Assembly (NCBI GenBank): GCA_907165065.1
Contig: OU015530.1
Coordinates: forward strand, 52,364,465-52,428,464
Source: Caprimulgus europaeus
Taxonomy: Eukaryota > Chordata > Aves > Caprimulgiformes > Caprimulgidae
DNA: 64,000 nucleotides
Direction of reading: 5' to 3'
Of this stretch, positions 14,201 through 26,200 are shown piece after piece; position 1 is the first letter of the stretch, and the number at the start of each line of letters is the position of its first letter. Below the pieces are notes generated by a model. The model ran no database searches. It was given only the letters and a program-made list of their open reading frames with translations, and was not told the DNA's origin. The translations under genes and the position numbers were made by a program.

Positions 14201-17200
14201 ATGGAGGAGTGCAGAAATGCCAAGTTTTATTGCTCTGCAGCCTGGACCCTTGTTCCTGTGCATTCTGCTGCACTCAGAGCCGTGTCCCTCTGGCAAATTC
14301 CTGACTCGCTCTGCACAAAGGAGAAAACCAAATGGGACAAGGATTTAAATTGCACAGTGGCAACTTGGTGTTTCATGTTTCTGAGTAGAAACAAACTTTC
14401 TAGGCAGATAGTAACTGCCAGCTGTAGATTATATATATTTCTGTCTAACAACTAATCTAAATTAAAAGGATGGTGCAAAAATTGCTTCTGTTCCTACAGT
14501 TTGGAATGAAGTTTAAGCTGGCGTTAGCCACGTCCTTCCTTCCTTCACCTCCTCAGCCCTGTGCCAGCATAGAGTTAGTGTAATCCAGAATGAATTAGTG
14601 CAGGGAATTGATCAAAGTTAAAGCTAATCTGGGAGGGAAAAAAAGGTTTATTGTACCCCAGATCAGTGTGCTCACCCTGATGTTTATTCAGGGCTGATGG
14701 AGCAGGTGCACAAGAGGAGGTGCGGGGAGAATGAAATTGTCTAAAACTGCAGCCCCTTATGAAAAGGTTGTCACTGAACAGCACTTCCCCTGCCCCAGTC
14801 CTCATTACTTATTGAATATCTTTGGTTCATAGTGGTACATTGTGTTAAGCATTCCATTTCATGCTTTAGCTAGATGTGAGGGATAATATTTTCCTACTCT
14901 TAATTTTGCTGTGTCTGAGAACATAGTTACATGGGTTAATTATCTATAAATAAAATGGATGTTTGCAGCACAAAGGAAAGCTTACAGTTATTTTTTGTAG
15001 TCTAAATAAATAAAATAATAAATAAATAAATATTATTTTTATTTTTTTAAACAGAAGTCAAAGAGCAATCTGCAGAAGAGGATGCCCAAACGGAAGTGGA
15101 CAGCACCAAGCAGCTAACACCAGTCCTTCAGCGCTCAGTATCCGAGGAGTCTGCAAGCTCCACTGCCTCCGTGGGTGTGGAAGCTAAAACCAGGTTAGTG
15201 AGTGAGGAGGCAGCTGCTGAGTCAGGGGCAGGCTGGGGAGTTGGGTAGTGGGGTGCAGAGTGCTTGGGGTGTAGGCTTGGGATGCTTTGAAGTGCTGGAA
15301 CAGCAGCCTGTGCTTGAGACTGATGGCTTCACTGGTGTATAGGGAGATCAAGGTGAAAAGCACATCCTTGAGTGTTGTCCTCAGAATACACTGATAAACC
15401 CTTGAATTACAGCATAGCAGCTGTTTAAATTAAAACAGACACAAGTGATATGAGATAAAATGTGATTACTGAAGCTTTCCTACTAAGAAAATGGTGTATT
15501 AGCAAATCCATATAAAATTATTTCTGAAGTTTTAGCTTGTACGTCTGTATTTTCAGGAACAAAGTAAAACAAATCTCTTGTCATTTCTACTTTGTTCTTC
15601 CTTATTTCAGAATGTATAATATGAAAAATAATGTGGGAGGTTTTTTGTTTTGTTTTGTTTTTAACATTTTATCAGTATAAATTACCCCAAAAGCAGTGAA
15701 AGTATTAATTACATTATTTGAGGGAAACTAGAACACGCTGTCTGTGATCACTGTTGAAATAGTATCACAGAATTCTAGCAGAGCTTCTCTGCTGAAACCC
15801 TGGTAACAGCTTTTAACCCAGTAGTGGATCTTTGCTGCTGCAGCAATTGCTGTTACCAGTTACCAGACAGTTACAGGTGTAATTATATTTTGACAGACTT
15901 TGAGAGAATCCTCATCATCCTTTTACTTTCTCCTAGTCTGACACAGAGCATGTTTTCCATGCACAAAAAATTACTTCATCTACTTGCTGCATATATAATT
16001 TTCAGGTTTTCCATGCTCACAAACTTCTTAGATTCCAGCAGATACTTCCCTTCATACAGAGAATCTCATTTCATACCCAAATGAAATATACAGAAATTTC
16101 TGTTCTTAATGGAATTTTCCAAATCTGGTATTAAATTGCAGTAAGTACGTAGAACAGCTTGAGCTGAACAGCTGTGTTGGTTCTTTATTTGACCCTGGTT
16201 TGCATTATTTGCAAAAGTTTTAGTGCTGTTTCATCTGCTCTCTGTTCTTCTCAAGGTTACTTTGTTGCTGTTATTGTGAATAGTTGATTACAGCACTTTC
16301 TCTAGCCATAAACTTGTTTCTTAAAAGCTGGACAATGTTCATCCAAAAAAATCCTCTGCATGGTTCTGAACCAGCCCTTATCTGCCCTCAACTTATTCTT
16401 CCTTCCAGCTGAAAGTGTTGACCTCAATTAGTCAAGATTGAAAGGCTGTTATGGGCCCATTGCTTTGGCTGATCAAAGCATTAAAAAGCGAAGTACTATT
16501 AATTTTTAATAAAAATAACAATGATTAGACTTTGTCTCATGGCATTTTGGAAATTAATGTATTAAGGAGATGTGAAACACTTAATTGGGGATTAGAGGTT
16601 TCTCTGATCCCAGGTCATTTTCATTCCAAACCTGGATGCAGAATTGGTGTTAGTTGTAGAAGTCATTGATGTCTTCATAACAATGGGGGGAAAAAGCAGA
16701 TGTCGTGGTTTTTTGGCACTGTGTCTTGAAACCTAGCAGAAGAATGCCTCTTTTAATCTGTGATTTTTTGATCAATTATCTGTATTGTGTTGTGCTGACA
16801 CTGCCACCGAGCCGTGCAGGGGTAGAAGGACTGCATTTCTGGGTGGCTTAGCTCTGTTGTTTTAGGAGAAAATACAACAAGTGGAATAACACACACTGAT
16901 GACATTCAGTTGTGTAATGTTGGGTTGAAATATATCAAGATTTAGGATAAGGTGTGACTCCACAGAGACTTTAAAACTGTAACTTGGGGAACTAGTTTTG
17001 AAGCTGATTTCCAAATAACTCCTACAGCTTCACCTCATTTTTGTAAGCTTTTCTGTTTCTATTTTATACTATAAGTAACTTAATCCAGTGGAAATATTTA
17101 TATATCTAGAAATAAATTTAGGTACCTGAGACATAGGAGAATTATGGGAGTTTATTATAACAGACAGTGCAGAATTGCCTAGAATGCAAAAAAGAACCAA

Positions 17201-20200
17201 ACCTTTCACCAGAAGCAGATGAAGGTGTAGGTGAAGCTACTTTTCCATCACTTTTTTTCAGAGTTGAGTGTAAGACAATTCTTTGTTTGTCTTTGGTAGT
17301 AAAGATAAAGGAGTTAGAGAAGCACAGGACACAGTGCATAAAATGAAGTATTTTACATTAAATAATTTGCTACTGAAAAAGAGTTATTTTAACATGGTAG
17401 GATATATCAGAACCAGGATGAGGATTTCAGTAGCTGAGACATTAGCCAAAGCTTGGCTTGTGTGGTATTTTTCTCTGGATCCCTCCTAAGATTGAGGCTA
17501 ACTTAAGAACATTCAAGAAAAAGGTGAGAGAGAAGATGGTCAATGTTGGAATCTTTCTGAGATGGGATATGGGAGTCCAAGAGAACTATTCACTGCAAAG
17601 GGGTTTGGGGTGGGGACTTTAACAACAGATGTAGGATTAGTGCTCAGAAAGCAATGTGCTAAAAACTATTAAAATAAAAGAGTATCTAGGGAGGGCTAGG
17701 GAGGCTGAAAGGGGTGAGGCATTTGTGTGAGTGTATGCTCAGAAGAAATGAGTGAATTATGGACCACATGTGGGGAGGGGCAATAACGTCAAGCAAAGAT
17801 AAACTATCCAGCCTGGCAGCGGTAAAAGTAATGCTGCCAGCTCTTATATATCATGAGCGTCATGGGTTTTGGAGCCTTTTCCCTTGGTTGTTCCTTTTTC
17901 TTTTTATAAGCCTTGTGAGGAGCTTCTGTCAGCCCAGGACTTATGGCTGAGTGGAATCCAGCTTCTTCCAAAGGAATCTGCTCCCTTGCTTTGTGCTGCC
18001 TGCAGGGAGCAGGGGAAGTGCAGCCCATGAGGTGGGCAAGCAGCCAGAAACCGGCTGCGTCTTACAGCAGAGCCCACTTCTACCTTCCCACATTGTCAAC
18101 TCCAAGCATTGAAAGCTAACAAGAATGGCCTAGAAACACAATTTTGTAAAAGAACAAAACACCTTTTGATTAATTTTATTTTCCATCTACTTTCAGAGAC
18201 TGTAAATTGCACATTTTTACTCCTTTTGCCATTGTGATAGTTTCCAGCAAAACCAGGACAGCCATAATCATGAAGACAGAACATTCTTAAAATAAAGAGT
18301 TAGAAGCTGAGATTTTCACACAGATTTTTGATTTTGTTACCTTGGTCTGCTAAATATCTGCTCTTGTGAGATTGTTGCTAAAACTACCAAAAAACCACAA
18401 CAAAACAACAAAACCAAAAAACCCAAACAAAAACCAAAACCCCAAAACCTGGCAACACACCTTCCTGCTTTCCTGCTTCACTTGTAATTGGACAAAGTGC
18501 GTAATTTTCATTCCAGACCAATTGCACTAGTCCCTCTTATTTTGTTGCTACTGCTAAGATCAAATTTGGAGTCTGGAGGTAGAGGGCTGGGGTGCTTTAT
18601 TCCATCGAAAAGGAGTGGTTGGTGAACGTCTGTTGATTGTGTGCACAGAGAAAATGATGAAATAATAGCTGTGAACTTCTTTATCTTTATTCCTTTTTTT
18701 TTTTTTTTTTTTTTAAATCTTCGAAGAGAGCATGTTACAAAACTTGCAACACTCAGTGGAAAAAGGAATTGTGGAGTGGCAGAGAGATTAGATAATCCGG
18801 ACAGAATAACACTGCAGTGATGGAAGGAGAAGGTAGATCTTTAGGCAAGAGGGAGTTAGATAAAATATTTAATATTAAAAATATGTTTAAGAAAATTGTT
18901 GAAGTTGCAAAGTCAAGCACATATTTTAGGAGATATCAGTATTAAGTTTAATTTTGAAACATTATTTCTTTTTCTGCACATATAATTTGTAGTTTTACAT
19001 GAATGTTTGTCTGCAAGAGTTCTGTCTGCAGAGAATGGACCTTATGCATGAAACAGGGCACTTGAAATCATTGTAGATTTTGTCTTTGCACTTTCAGATT
19101 TAGATCCATGTAAGCTGTTACAGTGTCTTCCTCTAAAGTCAGTGATTGACTTCTACACCTGCAAAGTGGAGATAACATTCCTTTGTGTTGCAAAAATAAA
19201 TCAATTAATAATAGTGAAGTAATATTTCATCATTATATCAATGACCAGTCTTATGCCAGAGTGAAATTACTGATTTGGCTTGTGGGACACAATCTGAATA
19301 TTGTCAGTAGGTAAAGACCAAGACCACACACTAAAAAATGAGGAAAATGTTAAATATTTACTGATTGTCCAGCCTGTCTCTTCATGCATCAACTAGGGAA
19401 ATGGTCTCAAGAAGAATTTTGTGGCAGATCATTGTTAAAGCAGCTCTACCTCAGATTTCATAGGGCAGGAAGGGACCTCTGGAAGTCATCTATTTCACCT
19501 CCTTTTCCAGGGCAGATTCCTACAACTGTCATCTTGACAGAAGTTTACATAAACTACTCTCACATCTTCTAATAATAAAAACTCCAGATCTTCCCTAAAC
19601 AGTCCCTTCCAGTCTCTTCTTTGTTTTTGCTGTTGGAAACACTTCCCTTGCATCTAACCCCCGGTCTCCTCATTCTGGGTTTATCCCATTGCTACTTGTA
19701 CCATCTGCCAAGGATAATGGAAGATAGATTTCTGCAAAAGATTCTCAGTTTATTTCCCCAGCATGCTTTACCTCACAACAGAAATCCCAAATTGGTCCAT
19801 ACTCACTTTGTAGATGATGTTTTCTTGAGCTCCGATTCTTCTCGCTGTTTTGAGTTCTCTCCAGATGGTCTGCATCTTTCTTGAAGCACAGGAGGTGTAT
19901 TGCACAAATGAGGCCAAAGAAAGGTTTCAGGGGCAGCCTTAGTCCTGCCTTTTTCTTAGATTGAACAGTTGACATCATGACCACAATTGTGTTTAATGAT
20001 TTCATGTAGAACTTGTGCCTTGGAGGATTTGACACCCATCATCAATGACATTCATGACTAGGCCTTGCACGAACCTTTGCTCCTTGAATTAATCTGTTAC
20101 GTAAAATGGTCCAACCACAGAAACCACCCTTAGAAATGTTTCCTGCCCTGTGTGAGCAGGTGCTCCAGGTTTCTGGACTCCTGCTCCCAGCCTCTCATGG

Positions 20201-23200
20201 ATGTTTTTAGGCAGTTTTTCTGTCTCTCTCCCATCCTATTAAGGCTCTTTTTTTCCAACTGGGTCTGCCCTGCTGCTTACATGTAACTGTCCTGCCACTG
20301 GTGGGCAGCAAGCCTAGTGCTGGCAGGTCAGGTCTGTTGACTGGACACATTTTTTTCCCCTGAGAGATGGCAGACAGACAGACAGAAGCACCCCCTGAGG
20401 AGGATTTCATGGCTGGGTCTGTCAGACCATGCTGAAGGACTGATAGCAGTACTTGTGGCACAGTGTCCCATGTAGACCAAGCTCAGAAGTGGATGGGATG
20501 CCTCCTTTGTCAGAGGATTGCACAGATAGATATGTGTCAACCAGAAATGAGGGTGGGAGTCTGGGATCTTCAGTTCTGTTTCCAATGTTGAGTGAATACA
20601 GAGTCTCCTCTCATTTCTTCAAAATGTTACTTCTCTTTTGTTTTGGGGGTTTTTTTTCCTCCAGCTTTCTTTGTCAACCTCTTGTCTTTTTTCATATTGT
20701 TGACTCCTTGTCACATTTCCTTTCTCTTTACTTTTCTAATCCCAGTTTCTGTTTATCAGATTTCTAATCCTAGTTTCAGCATCCACTCACTTGTAATTTC
20801 TTCTTTTTTCTTTGGCTCTTTGCCTGATCTGCGTTTTCCTTCCTTCCATCTCTGGCAGCTCCCAGACAGGTATTTGTGACATATTTCTTCTCACTCCTTT
20901 CTCCATTTTCTTGTTCATTTTCCTTGTCAGCTGAAGCTATTTTCTCTTCCTGCTTCCTTCGGCTTTCGGTGTGATCTGCAGCATTCCCTACGGTTAATTG
21001 TCCTGTTTCTCCATCCCCTTCCATTTCCCTTGCACAGCAAGCCCTCTGTCCTGCCCTTCCCATTCATTCATCACTCCTTCCTTCGCTTCCATTTCACAGC
21101 TGACTGAACATGCAGGCAATTTAAATGGCAAAATCTGGACTCACAGCATCCCTAAGCTGTAGTTGCAGAGATGATCCCTGTGAGTGTCTCTGACCTTTGC
21201 TCGAAGGATGTTCATTCACGGGGTGAGGATGGTGCACGTGGAGTCTGCGTGCAGATGGGGACTGAGAGAGAATGGAGCATGGGTAGTGGAGAGGATTTTT
21301 GAGCTTGTACCTTTGACATGCTGAAGCTTTGCTTGAGCACATGTGATCTCCTTGGTGAGATTAGAAAGATTTGAAGAAACAAGTTTGGACTAATTTTCAT
21401 AGGGTTACAGAAAGTGTATCTGTAACTTCAAAAATGAATATATTAAAAGTTAAGAAGTTTTACAGAACAGCAGAAAGGTTAATCAAAGATCTGGAGTAGC
21501 TTCCAGTTAAGTAATCCAGGACCCTTCAGTCTGTAAAAGAGACTGGAGGCGGAAGATAATGGGCATTCAGAATCATAGGTGGCATGGGGAAGGTGGCTGT
21601 ATCTTGCCTGTTCAGTTTCTATCAATGCAAGAAACTGAGGGTTGTCAGATGAAGCTTACAAGGGCCAGATGCAAAATAAAAGGAGGTGATTCTTTTGCAC
21701 AGCAGGTAGTTGTCCAGAGTGACATGGAAATTCTTGCCAAAGGACTTAGTGGATTGCTGAAAATTTATGTGAGCTCAACAGCAGACTGGGCAAGTTCATG
21801 AAAGAGAATCTGAGAATTACTGAATCTATGGGAATTACAGCTGATTCAGAGAGGCTCTGAACTGTGGGTAGTATCATATGTTTGCCCTGCTCTTGAATGT
21901 ACTCTGTACATCTGCTTGTCCTGTTTCTAACACTGGCCATACAGGGCTGGGTGGACCTTTAGTCTGACCCAGCACAGTTTTGACTAAAGAGCTTTGCTGT
22001 GTTTAATCTCCACATATTTCCAAAGAAAAAATACAAAGTTTGATTTATGCAGAACAGGATGTTTTTCCATTCCCTAATGTGACTGAACAATTTTGATGAG
22101 ACTTTTTTGACAAACTGCTATTTAAAGCCAACTTGGTATATGTTGTATTCCAGTAATTTTCAAGTAGTAAGACCCTATTTAGTGTTAATATGAAGTTTCC
22201 TCCTAAGAGGTGCTGCCACCTCTGCAAGATTTATGCAGTTTTGGTGTGATCTGTGTTGATTTGCCAGGAGTGGGAATTTGGCTTGAACAGACAATACTTT
22301 CTGGGCACAAAGGCACTCTGAACATACAGGCCACTGTACTTTTTTTGGGTTTTCACTGTATTTTTTTATTTGGGCTTTATCACTTGCAGGTTAAATCACC
22401 TCTCAAAATTGTGTGAAGCATCACTCTTCAGATATGGTCAGAGTTGCATTCTATATGGGTTTTTTGTTTGAGAGTATGAGTCAGTTCAGTTGGGTATTAA
22501 AGAATGATTTCTAGATGAACTTGGAATAGACCTCTAAATTCACTTGATTCAGCACTGGCATTCTGGTAACCCCTCCTGCATTTAGAGTTTGAGCTATTAA
22601 CATTTGTTTAGATTAAAGCTGACAAGTATTCATGGTGAATAAGAGCATATTTTCATAATTTTTAAATTTTAAAATGTTAGTAAAATGTGTTGTTTTGGTG
22701 GTGGTGTTTGGAGGGTAGTGTTTTCTTTCTTTCAAATGAGAAGAGTATCATTAAGTTGATTATATGGCTGTAGAACTCCAACTGTGCTGATTTGAAAAAA
22801 TTGAAAAGCAATTATTGTCTAATGTGGTTTAATTGCTTTGTGCAAACTTAGAGTTTTAAAATTCTTCACCTGAAGTTCATACAAACTCCTTCCTGCCCCT
22901 CCTTTTTTTAAAGGAATTGTGATGCCTAAGTTAAACACTCGTTTCAAAACCAACTCTGTGTAACAGTGTGAACCCACTTCAGAATTTGAAGTAGTTCTGT
23001 GGTTCAGTTTCCTATGGGAAGGAGAACTCTACATGTCAAACACTTCAATATATCTTGCAGCTGAGAACTTTTTTATCTTTTTCTTTGTGGTGACGCTATG
23101 TTGCACTTTTCATCCTCCTCTATCCTTAGTATCCTTCATTCAGAAGGGTGATTTATTGGGTTGGTAAACCTATATCAATATGAAGTTCTTCTTATACATC

Positions 23201-26200
23201 ACCTGATGAGTTTTCTTTGGTAGTTTCCTTTCAAGCTTCTTCATTATTGAGGTCCAGATGTTTATAGGATATTTAGACAAAGCTGAAAAGCTTCATCTAA
23301 AACCCTGAGTTTTACAATAACTTAATGTCTGTGAATATCTCACATATATTAGAACTCACACTGATGCAGACCCCTGGCGTAGTTGTAAGCCAGAAATCTC
23401 TTTTTCACTTAAAATGCAACTTGAGAGTCTTGATCTGAATTTAAGTAAATGGTGCAATGGTGTGTCTTCACTAAGGAGGAAAACAATTTACTCTTCAATA
23501 ACACAACATAAAACGAGAGTGAAGGCAAAGTAGTTAGTGCATTAGCATAACTTGGCGTAGCTAAATAAATAGTAGGTCCCCTGTTGTGTTTAATTTAGCC
23601 TTTTAACATATGTTTAAACTACTAACAGGGGTTAGGTGAGAGAAGAATTCTCAAGGCCAATTCTCATCAGTCTGCTTCAATAATGTCATGGTTTAACCTC
23701 AGCCAGCAACTAAGCCCCACACAGCCGCTCAGCTGGGGATGGGGGAGAGAATTGAAAGGGTAAAAGTGAGAAAACTCCTGGGTTAAGATAAAGACAATTT
23801 AGTAGATAAAGCAAAAGCCACACGTGCAAGCAGAGCAAACCAAGGAATTAATTCACCACCTCCCAGTGGCAGGCAGGTGTTCAGCCATCCCCAGGAAAGC
23901 CGGGCTCCATCACATGTAATGGTGACTTGGGAAGACAAACGCCATCACTCCAAACATCCCCCTCCCCTTCCTCCTTCTCCCCCCCAGCTTTACACACTGA
24001 GCATGATGTCATACAGTGTGGAATGTCCCTTTGGTCAGGTGGGGTCCCATCTGTCCCAGCTGTGTCCTGTCCCAACTTCTTGTGCACCCCCAGCCTCCTC
24101 ACGGGTGGGGTGGGGAGAGAGGCAGAAAAGGCCTTGACTCTGTGTGAGCCCTGCTCAGCAATAGTGAAAACATCTCTGGGTTGTCAGCACTGTTTGCAGC
24201 ATAAACCCAAAGCACAGCCCCATAACAGCTGCTGTGAAGACAATTAACTCTATCCCAGCCAAAACCAGTACAGGTAATCAGTACAAACAATGCTCTGAAG
24301 TTCTATTTTGCTCCCAAATATTCCATTTCATTATGCTGAGCTTAATTTTAATAATGAAAAATAGATGTGAAAAACATTTAAAATTTCTGTAACAGCTTTG
24401 CTGACACAACCCAAGGTTTTATGGTTCTCAGTTTCACCTTTCAAAAATGCTAAAGCATGTGTGAAAAAGACATCCTGAAGGCATTTCCAGACAGTGAGGA
24501 AAATTACTGAATAATTCCTTTAAAAACAAACTTGCTCATGGCAGAAATCAAATTATATCCTCTTCACTTTCTTTTTCAGGCCAAAGCAGGAATGAAATAG
24601 ATCATAATTACACTTCCCTTTTTTTTTTTTTTAACTTTACTACACTTATTATCATGGCAAATAGCAGTAGTGATCATCTGTGACTTAGTATTTAATGTTA
24701 AGGTGATGGTTATAGCTAGTGGATCTTACTGGAATTGTCATGCCTTGGGTTTTCTCAGATATAATCCGTTGCCTGTTCCTGTTTAAACTGCAGCAATGGC
24801 CTCTGCTTTTAATAATTTGATTGACTGAAAAGAAGAATGCACAGTAAAATTTCTTTGATAATTGGTGTCCCACAGTAGGCTTAGAGAGATTTGAGAGGAG
24901 GTAAGAGGAGAGCATCTCTCGAGCTGAATCCACGAGTTTGTATTTCTCCTGCTGTTGACAGTTTCTGTTCATCTCTGTAGGACGCTCGGATTCTCCTGTG
25001 CAGGTCTCCTGAAAGAAGGGGACCTTTATCATCCCTCTGGAGAACAGGCAGCTGCAGGATTTTCTTTAGTCTGCCTCCTTCACCATTTAGTAGGAAAATG
25101 GTTGTAGAACTTCAAGTGTCTTACTGATAGACATGCTCAACATATGCCACTTGCTGCCTTCCTTGGCTTTCAGGTGTGCAGGGATCCTGGAGACACGGAG
25201 GGAAGTTATTGCTATGAAAATGAGTAAGGGAAATGTATTCCCCCAGCTGTATACACAGTGTGGTGGGTGGATGGCAGTGCCCCGTACCATTGCAGGTTGT
25301 TGTGCCTTCTACCCAGGCAGGAAAAATTGGCAGGAGAGTGAGAGGTCACGTCTGATACTGTTGGGGGTCGCACTAACTCATGTGGACCAATGTAAAGACC
25401 TCCAGCAGCTGCACAGCACGGTACTCATGGACACACAAGTGTAGATTTGTGAGATAGGGGACACTGTACAAACAAAACATGTTTACATAAGTCAGTCTGC
25501 ACATCTGCTTATTGTTAAGGAGCCTTGGCTGACACAGGATACGCCAGTGCCATTTCCCAACTCAGAAGGATCCAGGAGAGGCTTCTGCTTACTCTTGGGA
25601 GTATAACTACAGTGGCACTGGATGTGCTTGAAGTGTTGGTAGTCCTCATGCTCAGCCTTAGAATAATTCTGATTAAAAAAAATAGAAAGTTTGGGGACTG
25701 TCAATTTTACCTTATTTCTCTAACTGAGTATTTACAAATGAGCCAGAAGATATTTCTCCTTTTCTGGTTGTAATTTAATATTGTGCAACTCGTTGCCCAA
25801 TACTGCATGTGTTGAAACAAACTCCTTTCAACGGGAAAGTCTGTTTTAGGATGACTCCTAATGACTGTATGTCATTGGTCAAGTAGAGGAAATAGTGACT
25901 CTTCTCCCTTCCTCCAGGATTAACTGGCTGGAGGGCATTTTGTTTTCCTTTGTTGGGATGTGGACTGGGGAGGATTGTAGCATCTTAGATGCTTGTCAGA
26001 GGGTTGAGTAAATTCTTGGTGAGGAAGAAGCACTGATTGGACAACTTGATGAATTAAGAACTTGTAGAAGAAAATGGCTGTGGCAAAGTGCTGAGACTGA
26101 TGTGTTTCTTGTTAGAAAGGGCATCTTTCTAAGGAGATCTGGATCTCCTCTCATGGCTTGGTAGGAACAGACATTAGCTTCAGACATTAGTCCTATTGCC

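Larger units (their letters stand above)
2286..15054 (+). other. KMT2C: KMT2C intron 2
   Basis: This intron is about 12.8 kb. It holds a minus-strand CR1 piece at 5921-6200, an ancient plus-strand CR1-like piece at 8770-9240, a short plus-strand CR1 3' end at 11591-11738 and several homopolymer runs. Short open frames in it lack splice context or family resemblance. No RNA gene was recognised. Confidence 0.85.

Noticed and set aside
15765..15800. String atcacagaattctagca resembling a CR1 start
   Set aside because: The following bases do not continue as CR1, so the match is too short.
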